A stretch of DNA of 64,000 bases from Sthenelais limicola. Lineage: Eukaryota > Annelida > Polychaeta > Phyllodocida > Sigalionidae. The stretch lies in the NCBI GenBank assembly GCA_942159475.1, contig OW804094.1:17940067-18004066 (forward strand), in the 5' to 3' direction. A program made the position numbers and the translations under genes. The stretch's first letter is position 1; the number at the start of each line of letters is the position of its first letter. Shown piece by piece: positions 12,001 to 24,000 of the stretch. The notes beneath the pieces were generated by a model. That model made no database searches, had not been told where the DNA came from, and was given only the letters and a program-made list of their open reading frames with translations.

Positions 12001-15000
12001 ACACATTTTTGTATTGTTTGGCGACAGGTTCCTGACACCCCACGTAAGTGGAGAAGTGTGGCGACTGAGTTCGAGCGACGATGGAATCTGCCACATATCA
12101 TTGGTGCGCTGGATGGCAAACATGTGCGCATCCGAAAACCAGTAAAGAGCGAATCTGTGTTTCGCAACTACAAAAACTTTTTCAGTATAATTCTAATGGC
12201 TATCGTCGACGGGAACTACAACTTTCTGTTCGTGGAAGTCGGTGCTGAGGGGTCAGCATGTGACGCTGGAGTGTGGGACAACTCTCCGATGAAAAAACAC
12301 ATCTTCTCCAGGAAAAATGCGCTTCAACTGCCGTCTCCAAGTGATGTTGAAGGCCTGGAGGATCCCCTCCCCTATTACCTGGTGGGGGATGATGCGTTCC
12401 CCTTGTCGACTTCTATGATGAAGCCATACCCCGGCCTGCAACTAACACCACAGCAACGCATATTCAACTACCGCCTCTCCAGGTGCCGTCGCATCGTGGA
12501 GAATGCGTTTGGTATACTTGCCTCAAAATTCGCAATCTACAGGCAGGATTTGAGAATGTCTACTGCTAGAGTTGAAGAGATTGTCTTGGCGACCTGCGTC
12601 CTTCACAATTTCATGCGTGCCCACTGTGGACGTAATTATATGGGCGTGAAGTCTGTTGATCACGATGGTGAGGCTGGTGAAATAGTTAACGGGACCTGGC
12701 GGGAGGTTGCGGACATAACCAAACTGAAACCCATGCAAGGTCGAAATACATACAGAGCAGCCAAACAGATGCGCCAGTCATTGGCAGAGTATTGCACAGG
12801 TGCGGGGGAAGTTCCCTGGCAGTACCAGATGGCTGATGTCAGCGTGCAGTGAATTAATTGTTGTCCAATTGGTTATCTAATTTGAGGACTATTCAACCCA
12901 TTCTCAGTATTTTTTTTTCTTATAGCCTCACGTCTTATCCGATTTGTTAAAAGAAATATGACATATATACATAGAATTTAAAGTTTAACTGATGGCTTAC
13001 ATTGTTTCTCATAATAATCCCTAGCCGAGTTAAAATATCTAAAATATGATTCAACTTATTTTTCACCTTTGGTTCATTGAAATTAACAGTCAATTCCTCT
13101 ATCTATATTTCATATACAGCGTTCAGAAATTTATGCCAGCCAGTAACTTCCTTTGTGTGTATCGGTAAATCGATATCTTAAAAATATGGGACGAATTTGG
13201 TGTTACTTATATGGAAACAACGATTACATTATCCATATCATTTGTTGAATATTATATTACTTTATAACTTTGTTAATAAATGCATATAATAAAGATTTTT
13301 TTGACTAGTTAAAAGTGGCTTTTAGATCGTTATTACATTCAGTTTGAGTGTGCGAGAAATGACCGATAAGAGTAAATTGATATGGTTACAGCAGATGTTC
13401 CCAGGAAACAATTTTTATTCAGAAAATATATCTCTTCTCGATAGACTGCTACAAATAGTGTCACTACAACTGTTTGAGTGCTTTTTCAGCACCCTAAGTT
13501 CCCGTGCTCGTTTTTGTTATTCAAAACATATATCTCTTTTCTCTTTAGACTTCTAAAAAGAGTCTCACTAAAACTGTGTGACTGATTTATAAGCATTGAT
13601 TGAACCTAATAGTAAATGGAGATGGTTCAAACATGGTTTTCCATGATACTACTTATACTAATAAAATAACACTTTTATCGAGAGAGTTCTACAAATGGTC
13701 TCACTACTGCTAAAATGTATTACAGAGCACCTCTTTTTATGTATGTAATGTAGCGCCGTTAGAACTAGTCTATAACTATTACATGATATACATGTACATC
13801 AGCTGGCAATCAGTAAAGGTAAATAGAATACAAGATGGACACGCTCAGTCCAGGGAAGACTCAGTAATATGTACTGTACTGTACCGACCTTTTCTCTTTA
13901 GACTTCAAAAAAAAAGAGTCGCACTAAAACTGTGTGACTGCTTTATAAGCGTTGATAGAACCTAATAGTAAATGGAGATGGTTCAAACATGGTTTTCCAT
14001 GCACCAAATTATAGTAATAAAACAAAACTTTTATCGAGAGACTTCTACAAATGGTCTCACTACTGCTAAAATGTATTACAGAGCACCTCTTTTTATGTAT
14101 GTAATGTAGCGCCGCTAGAACTAGTCTATAACTATTACATGATATACATGTACATCAGCTGGCAATCAGTAAAGGTAAATAGAATACAAGATGGACATGC
14201 GGGAGTTCAGGGCAGACTCCGTAATATGTACTGTACTGTACCGACATTTTTTCTTTAGACTTCTAAAAAAAACAGTCGCACTAAAACTGTGTGACTGCTT
14301 TATAAGCGTTGATAGAACCTAATAGTAAATGGAGATTGTTCCAACATGCTTTCCCATGCACCAAATTATAGTAATAAAATAAAACTGTTTTCGAGAGACT
14401 GCTACAAATGGTCGCACTACTGCTATAACAGTACAGATACAACTAAAATGTAACGGTAAATCGAATACAAGATGGACACGCGGGCGTTCAGGGCAGACAT
14501 GTACTTTACTGATCTAACCTAAAATGTTGGCCGAAAAACCAAAGAGCCTGAGACTACTAGTAATGTATACATATACATAGGCAATAAAATACAATAAAAT
14601 TTAATACATAGGCTCCTCGTCCTCAAGGGCGTCTAACGCCAGCGTGTCCATCTTGAGCTTAAACCGAGCCTGAATTTTACGTGGCATTTGGTCAATTTTG
14701 AGGCAGAACAAATCCGCCCATTTCTGGTTTTCAGAAATGACCTTGGTCGAACCACCGCCTTTAATTTCGGACGCGATAGTCGATATGGAATTTGCCAGTG
14801 CAGCCATGTGGCTTGACGCACTGGTTGAGGCACTCTGTGAGCTGCTAGTGGAACTGCTAGTCGACAGAGAATGTCTAATATGGGTGGTCTCCTGCTTCTG
14901 ACTTGTCCCACTTGTTACCTTTGACTTCTCCGGTGCCATCTCTGATGAGGAACGGTTTTTGTGGGGCGCGCCTTTCTTATTAATCGATGACCCAATGGAT

Positions 15001-18000
15001 GATTTGGAGCCTGAAGATTTGTTGGACGATGTTGATGCTTTGTTGTTCGATGTTGTTGATTTGTTGTTCGATGTTGTTGATCTGTTGGATGATGTAGATT
15101 TGTTGGACGATGTTGATGACTTGGAATACTTTGGGTCGTACTCCTCCCCTGAGGACTCAGCTGCGAAAGCTTTGGTTTGTTCGTTTGCTTTCGCTACCAT
15201 TGCAGCAAATGAGGCGGATGGTGGTATACCCTTCTTTGGTCTCAAAACCGTTTCTTCCTCACTGACGTCGCTCTGGTCACCGTCTACCTCTTGTTCTTGA
15301 TCTCCTTCATCTCCTTTCTCGCTCTTGTCGGCGTCTTCGGGGCCATGTTCCTCTACTTGTGCCGTGTCGTTCATGACACCTGACTCGGGAGGTTCCTGTT
15401 AAGAGACAATATATAGAAAAACTTTGAGGAAATGCATGGAGAATTCATTATTTCATTATTGCCTGTAACTGTTAAAAAGAAGTTCATAATGTGAGGTTAA
15501 TATGTAACGATCTGGAAGTTTGTACACTATTTGATTGTCACATAACTGTTGTTATTGATATGTATTACTATTTACATTGGGATGCAAATTGTGTACTCGT
15601 TCAGGGCATTGGTACTTTTGTATGCTATAAATTTGTTACATACTGAAGGGACAGTGGAAACATCAAGGTTGTTGGTTGTTTTGCGTCCCGCTATGTGACT
15701 GGAGAGGAACTTGCAGATGGAATAGATGTGTTGGAGCCTTTCGCTCAGTTCATCCTCCTGTATGCCATCGCCTGATTTCCCGTGCTCCTTCTTAATTCGT
15801 CCGAAGGCAGTCCTGAGGTTTTTCGTGTGTTTCTCAACGTCTTCCTCTGCCACAATAGAAATTTTTGTTGTATTCATCACTAGATTCAGCTGGTGCTGTT
15901 ACAATTAACCACATACAGGCCCCAAATAATATCGCAGTGCAATATGGCCTACAATCGAATTAAAATCAATTACTTATGAGGTTTGCTAGGTTGACTGTTA
16001 ATATTAATGCAATAATTATTTCTCAATTTATGTACTGTAATATTATCAAAGGTGATCTTTTAATCATTAACATAGACTGAAAGGGGTACTTCAAACAACA
16101 AAGAACCGTACCTGTTTTTCCCAGCTCGCGTCCGATTCGCTGGAACGCACGGAAGCGCTTGCCCCTATCTTTGTAGTCCTTGTGTGACTTGTCGTAAAGA
16201 TAGGGGCAAGCCTTCCAGAGGTCGCATAGGTGAACCTCGTCCAGTTCACTCCATCCCTTGGACCGAGGGCTATTTAGGGACTTGACTCTCTTCTTCGTGT
16301 TTTTCAGGTGTTTTGGTGTAGAGAAACCCTTGGGTTGAATGGTAGTACCCGATGACGTCCCCTCATTTGTGTTGTTGCTCCCCTTCTCGCCAGAAAGTGA
16401 ATCATTCAGGGATGCCCCACCCCTTTTCTTAACTGGAGAAATATCAGTTAAACGCACGCGTTTACAAGCACTCTCCTCCTCGTTTCGCTTGGTTCTGGTT
16501 GCGTCAGCGTGGTCCCTGTCCTTGTCCATGTCCCTTTCGATGTCCTCATCCATCTCCTCATCCGAATGCTCCCGAGCCTGCAAGTACATGGATAGTAATT
16601 AGAAATGCACCGAATTTTTCCTTTCACCTAAAACCAAACTATCTACCAGTGAACATTAGAGTCAGTTCGAGTCAGAAATCTTTTTAGTTGCAGATCTTTG
16701 TCAATGGTTTCCAAAACATTGCATGAAATATGTTACCATTTTCTCACAACAATGTCCAACATTAAATTATTTTTTTTACTGTCAGCGATTCCAACATTAA
16801 ATTAAACTTGATAAATTACATTAATGGAACTAAGAACACAGACTCCGGGAGCGAGCATTTTCACTCTACGACATTGTAGTACAAAAAATATAGGAGCGTG
16901 AGATTGCAGATATATTATATACTCACAAAGGCATTTTTGTCAGTGTTTTTTTCCGGTTCAGGCTGCTGTGTTGACACTTCTGTTTCCACTGACTGAAATA
17001 AGTAATTAGCACCATTACCTCATCTGTGAGTCACTGAGTGGGTTACTGCTTTTTATTGGTTAATATACACCCTTACCGGCACGTAGAAAGTACTTTTTAC
17101 CTAGAAATATTATATTAATATCAATAAATATGTATTTGCTATTACATAAAGTATAATCATCACGAGTATACATTACAACGGTACGGGACTAAACATTGTA
17201 CTAACCACATTAGCCTTGTGTTCGTTTTGTTCTGAAGCGGCTGGCGGTGGAGCATGAACATCATCCACTGCATCATCCACTGCCTGCAATGATAAAGGTT
17301 GTAATTAAATGTTATTAAAATTGTTTTGACAGCATCGAGAGACACCTTATATACTTGTGAACGAATAGCACGTCTTAGTTTTGGGCTGTTGGGTTTCAAT
17401 TATGGCTTTTATTTCAATTAACCTCTCACATCGGAATTAATAATGAATAACATTTAGTAGTACTATCGAATGGATCATTACTCACCACAGGCTTTTTAGC
17501 CACCCGTTTCTTGCCTGCCTTCCTTTTGGGGCCGGTTTTTGCTGGCAATGCCTACATAAAAGTCAACAATAAATACTAATTAGCCCAGACATAATATAAA
17601 TAGAGCTAATCAACATTAAGAAATGTATTAAAAATTATATATTGTATGAGCGATGCGAAAGTATTACATGAAGCAATACAGAAACAGAACTACAGATACA
17701 ATACAGAAACTGTACACATATGTTCAATACCGAATAGCTCTTTATGTATAATGTATAATGTACAGTGTACAGTAGTTACTGGACATCGAGTCAGGCTTGC
17801 GGGACACTACTGGATGGGTCCCGCGAGAAGCCATAGGGTTTTCTTTGCTCTGTTACAGTGACAGTGCACGTGCATGTGTGACCCCTTGCTGTCACGGCTA
17901 CTGACACTATGCCGTGGCACACGCGTGGTACTGCACACAGCGTAATCAAGGGCTAACACACTTGCAATCATCCGTGCGCAGGAGCACAATAACTTAGTTG

Positions 18001-21000
18001 GTACTTTACTGTAATGTTTGATTATGTCTGATTAGAAGATAAATGACATTACTCACATTATCAGCGACATTGCTACCTCGAGTGAACACCATCTTGTTTG
18101 CGGATGAGGAAGGTCAAGGTCGAAAAATGACCATAGCGCCATCTGTGAATTCGAGCGGTAACGAAACCAAGCGCGCAGTCCCGCCACATCGCAGGAGGAC
18201 CTACGCTTTTCGACCAAATCCGAAACTCGTAGATGGACCTGCGATTTGTCGTAGACTTCATTATTGAGGTCTACGACAAATCGCAGCATTAAATACACTT
18301 ACACGATTTATCGCAGAGCCATCTGCGATCTCAGTGAAAATCGCAGCTGAACATTCAGGCCATCTGCGATAAATCGTACATGCCAAATCGCAGCAAAATC
18401 GGCGCTGATTCGCAGATGTGTAGGGCTGGAACCAAGAATTTGGACACACGATGTGACGTGCGATTTGTCGCACGTACTTGCGATAAATCGCAGCATTGAA
18501 TACACAGTCACGATCTGGGAAAAAATCGCCGCTAATCTCGCACGACAAATCGTAGATGCCAAATCGGCTACCAAATCGTGACTGTGTATTCGGGGCTTTA
18601 AGAGTAATGCCACTACAGCTTGTGGCGCTAACTACAGTCATAGAAATAGACACATAGAAATAGACATGTCTGTCTATTTCTATGCTACACTGAATCAGGT
18701 CCACCCCCCCCCCCCCCATCCAATAGCCAACAATTGTATAGCTATTTTTACTTATGTGACTGTTATGGTGTTGCTGGGAAAAGGCAATCAAATTTACCTG
18801 GGCTACCATTGTGTCAAAGATTATGTATGCTGATGGAACAACTTAGCTGTTGTTTACTGATTTATGATTAAATGGTACTAATGTCAACAACAGCACCACA
18901 GTGCCACCTGGTATTCAGTAGCTACAACACAACCCTGACAAGCATGATCCTGTAGGATCAGCCTGCGTCTTCCACTCCCTCTGTATATACCTCCCTGGTC
19001 CGATACATGACGTTCAAATTGGAGAAAAAAAATCATCAAAAATGCACAAAAAGATCCTCAATAGATAACCTCAATCTATAGAAATGAGTCACAAGTCTCA
19101 AAATTGATATTTTTTAAAGTTATTTATTTACAGGATTTCTCTGTAGGAACGTTATTATTTTTGGAGGGTTTAGCGTTGTAAGTCGTGTGGTCCAAATTTT
19201 AAGACATTAAATATATCCTTGCGTGCGTTTGAAAGTCATTATACAAGTACATTTAATTATTTTACTGGTAATTGCCCACCAGAAGTATTGCAGGGTTTTT
19301 TTTCAAAAATAAATATATCAAATATAAAATATAGAAATACTATTTAGATGTCCTTAATGTTTCCCATTTTTCCGACTCATTTTCCTGTAACACATCACAT
19401 ATAATGGGTCAGGTCACCAGACAATGTACAATTTGCAGCTCTACACATTTAGTAAATTCTGCTAAGTTAGGCTGACAAATGCTAAACATCTGATTATGTT
19501 GGCATCGAGTTGATTCAAAGGATCTGTTTAGTTATGTTGAAATGTGTTTAGAGTCTAATTTTTGCATTAAATTTGGGTTATTGGGAGGGTTTCTGAATGT
19601 GAATTGTGCATTTTCTGGAAATTCCACCCTAATATTGTGTTTGATTTCTTATTCATACCATTTCTGTATTTCAGGTTTAATAAAGTCAAGGCTGACAACA
19701 GCAAGAATGTTTACCCCACGATCACGTGGGACTTGCTGCCTCGTTCTGGTGGCAGTCAGATTCACCCGCATGTGCATGTACTCATGAACCAAAATGGCTA
19801 CTATGGTAGGCTCCCTCTTTATTTACCTCAACTTAAGTTTGGTTGTGTTATCATTTGTGATCCGTTTTAGGAAAATGAGTCATAAGTCGCAAAATATGGA
19901 TTTTGAGATATCACTATATTTGAAAAGAGGAGATCAAGGTGATTCCAATGAATGTAAACATTAAGGACATCTAATAAGTACTTTTATCTTTTTAGTTAGA
20001 TATTTTAATTTTTGAACAAAACGTTTGAAATACTTCTGTGTGAATAATTACCAGCAAAGTAGCTAAATATACTCAATGGGATGATGTAAGAAACGCACTG
20101 ATATAATTGGTAAACAGTCTTGAAATTTGGTAGATGTATTCATACAACCACAAGGACTAGACACTCCAAAAATGAAAATATTCCAACAAAGAGATCTTGT
20201 CAGTAAACGACTTTGAAGAACACCAATTTAGCGACTTGTGACTCATTTTTCTGAAACACATCACATTTGTGCTGAGTTTCAGGAAAATGAGTCGCATATC
20301 GCAAAATAGACATTGCTATTAGGGTGATTTAGCAACCACAACGCAACACTAACGCTAACGTATGTTTTATTAGGACTACGTCATCACTAGGTGTGCTATT
20401 CTTAGCATGACTACCTGAGATACGGACATAAATTACACTAAGAGGTGGTTTTGTTTAAACGATGCTACATGCGACCTGCTCCGACCAGTGCTACCATGCT
20501 ACTGAGGACTTGGAAGGTCCTCAGACGTGGGTAACCAATACCTCACTGTTCCCTTAGTGATGTTGACATTATGACATCACGAGGGGTGCTCATGTATCCA
20601 GGTGATGATACCTGGGGATCGATGCAGGTATCAGTTAATGATACCTGCATGGATGAGTATTGTTGAATTTTGAGGCATGGAGCCACCCTATATGTGTGGA
20701 TACATGCATTTTGATTCAAATTACTCCTTCCATTATATATTATAATGTTTGGCACAACATGGTTTCGCTTGTTAAAGCTCATCAGGCACAATATAAGGGC
20801 CCTGTGTGGGCCTATATTGTTAGGTGGGGGGATGGGATTGATAGTCCCAAAAACAATTGATGTATTTTTGGTCCAGAGTGGACTCAGGGAATAAAAATTG
20901 CTTCAATATTATTATAAAATGAAATAATATAAGTTTTTATCCCATTGGATTTAAGGTGTTGGGTGTAGGGATCCCTCGCCAACCCCCCAACCCCCCCCCC

Positions 21001-24000
21001 CCCCCCCCCAAAAAAAATACACTAAGAGGTGGGTCAATACGTTCCCAACGTATGTCCATTTCACCCTAAAATGATGGTCAATTGTGATTTCATTTTTATG
21101 TACAAATGAGCAGGGAGGTGTTTTTCTTTGTATTCAGGTGTAAAACACTACTCAACTTCATGAAACTGTGCTTTTTAGCCCTCTGAAAACACCTCTCCAC
21201 TGCTAATAAAGTCTAAAACTGATTGACTACTGCCACTATGTACGGCCCACCCTATCATGAGCAACTAGCGTTTGCGTTAGTGTTGTGCTGTTATGTTGTC
21301 AGTGCTAAATGTCCCTATTGATATTGACATTGAACCCTGCACATGGAACATAGACTGCGCTGTACAATACTGCCATGGTCGGTCGCAAACAGCGATTCAG
21401 GGGACAAAGGTTTCAAGTCACAAGTCACCCACCTTTTCCTCTTCTTAAAGAATCCCATTTAGCCCCTGTGAACTACTTATTGTACAGAGTATAGTGACCT
21501 AGACTCGCGTTTGCGGATACTGTAATAGAAAGAAATATATAGTTTATATATTTACAGTGTTTTGTAGGTTTAAAATATGATATTTTAGTCTAACCTTGAA
21601 CACATAGCTTCAAGTAATGTTTTATGTCACTACATATTTCTATGATTTGGTGCAGGCCATCAGCACCACTGGTATCAAATCAGTGAGGAGTACCACTCCA
21701 AAACACAAGGTGGCAGCAGCAGAAGCAATTTCTACACAGACTACATCTTCATACACTCTAGCATGGGGCTCAGCGTCAGACATGGGGAGGCGGTTGCTAT
21801 TGTTAATATGGTATGTACAATTTAATGGGTCAGATTTTCAGAAAATGCACAATCTACAGTTCTACACATCCATCAAATTCTGCTAAATTAGCGTAAAAAG
21901 TGAGAAATACTAGGTATATCTGATTATATTCCGTATTGTATTCATTCAATAAATCTGTTTGGTTATGCTGAACTGTATTTTGAACCTGATTTTCGTCTTT
22001 TATCTGGGCTATTTGAGAGGATTGGTGAAGGCCAATGGTATTTTTTCTGGCGATTTGATGTGTCACAGGAAAATGAGTCAAAATTGAAAAATTGATTTTG
22101 AGATACCATATTATTTGAAAAGATTAAATCAAGCCGATTCTAATGATAGTAAACACTAGGACAGCTAATAAGCATTTCTATATTTTAAGTTTGATATTTT
22201 TATTTGAAAAAAGAAATTGCAATATCTCTGGATGGACAAATTATATCTTCATATAGTTATTGACGAGCTTCAGTCTAGACACTTCATGTGTGACCCGCCA
22301 AGCAGAAAGGGACCTTCCTGCGGGAGTTATAGTTCCTGGTATTCCCGCTAGGAGTCACATCATATTCATGACGTCACTGTCACAAATGTTTATATTAGTA
22401 ATTCTGAGAGGGAGGTAACTTTGAAAGTCTGTAACTACACTAATCCTTGGAGTATCAACAAAATTCTTTCACTTTTATAATGCTCATTTCCCCATTTTTT
22501 CATTTTTTTTAAAATATTTATTTTTTGTACATGTGATGTGTCACAGGAAAATGAGTCACTCCCAAGACCTATTTGAGATCATCTACTGAAAACTGACATA
22601 ACTTTACAAAAAAGCCCATATCTCGGCAAATTCAGGGATTTTTCAACTATTTTTTTTGGTTATTGACTCAGGAGGACATGCAGATTCAGAATCTATGATA
22701 AACCCAAATTCGAAAATTTGGCCCTGGAGTCCCCTTAAATTTCTGCTTGGCTGGTCACATGTATTTGTCAGATATTAATGGACTAGCCACTTTCCACTGA
22801 GATCTTTTTTATTATTATTTCATTTAAGGCCTATCACATTTAATAATACAAGATACATGAGAAAACAAGAAATAGGAAAAGACACAAAGTACCCTACTCG
22901 GGTGTTTTCATGCTTTCATTGTCAATCATTGTCAGATAAAAAATATCAAAATATCAAAAGATACTTAAAAACGAGTTTTGACAGTGAGATTGCTCGTCAC
23001 AGGCAGATAAAGAAATATTATACAATGCTTACAAATAACGTATATGGGTATAAGATCTTCAGAAAATGTACAATTGGCAGCTATACACATTTTAGTAAAT
23101 TCTGCTCAATTAGACTGAAAAATAGTCAATACTTGGTATATCTCAATATATTTGATAGTGCCTTGATTCAAGCAATCTGTTGGGATATGTTGAACCAAAT
23201 TTTGAACACTACTTCTGTCCTAAATTTGAGTTATTTGCGACGATTGGGGAAGGCCAATTGTACACTTTCTGGCGATTTCACCCATATAAGTCATTAACTA
23301 TTTGACCATTTATTTCTTCCGCAGACACCACGGAAGGAAAATGAGGTGATGATTATAGGCAAGAAACTAGATACAGATTATATCCAGCTATTATATGCAG
23401 TATTAAGAAGTGAGTAATTATTTGATATTTATATTATAACTATTCATGTTCTAATGTCTTCTGATGTTATCTCTGGTTATTGTATAATAGGGTCAGATTT
23501 TCAGAAAATGTACAATTGGCAGCTCTACACATTTAGTAAATTCAGCAAAATTAAGCTGAAATTTGGTCAATATTAGGTAAATTCGAGAATATTCGGCATT
23601 GCATTGATTCTAGCAATCTATTTGGTTAGGTTGAACTGTATTTTGAATTTTATGTTTGTCTGAAATTTGAGTTATTTGAGAAGATTGGTGAAGTTGAATT
23701 GTACATTTTCTGAAAATCTGACCCATGTATTGGTTTCTTTGACGCAGACAGATTCGAAGCACTTCTTCCTTGAATTTAGTTATATGGGTCAGATTTTCAG
23801 AAAATGTACAATTGTCAGCTCTACACATTTAGGAAATTCTGCAAAATTAGGCTTATATCTGAGTATATTTGGTATCGCAATGATTTAAAGTATCAGTTCT
23901 GTTATGTTAAACTGCATTTTGAAGCTCATTTTTTTCTTAAATATGGGCCATTTGAGAGGATTGGTGGAATTGAATTGTACATTTTCTGAAATTTGACCCA

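Larger units (their letters stand above)
8477..18597 (+). mobile_element. Full-length PIF/Harbinger DNA transposon, 10.1 kb, TTA target duplication
   Basis: The left end reads AGCCGTGAATACACAGTCAC and the right end, read inward, AGCCCCGAATACACAGTCAC, both continuing GATTT: 25-bp TIRs with two mismatches. TTA stands immediately outside each end (8474-8476 and 18598-18600), the classic Harbinger duplication. Inside are a HARBI1-type transposase (plus), a MADF/Myb-like protein (minus, convergent), the two genes typical of autonomous Harbingers, and a third nested minus-strand gene. All reading frames look open. The subterminal zones are dense in a repeated CTGCGA...AATCG motif. About 10 kb is long for this superfamily; large introns and a tandem array account for it. 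It lies in an intron of the HIT/GalT-like gene. Confidence 0.92.
8415..18999. mobile_element. Probable older TIR element split by the Harbinger insertion
   Basis: ACCAGGGAGGTATACACAG at 8415 continues as AGGGAGTGGAAG. Its near-exact complement is at about 18969-18999, ending CCTCCCTGGT. Both lie outside the Harbinger TIRs, so the transposon seems to have landed inside a short foldback element. Only the ends match; a chance pair of solo ends is possible. Confidence 0.5.

Noticed and set aside
14959..15300. 113-residue aspartate/leucine-rich plus frame
   Set aside because: It is the antisense shadow of the Ser/Asn/Lys-rich last exon of the MADF gene.
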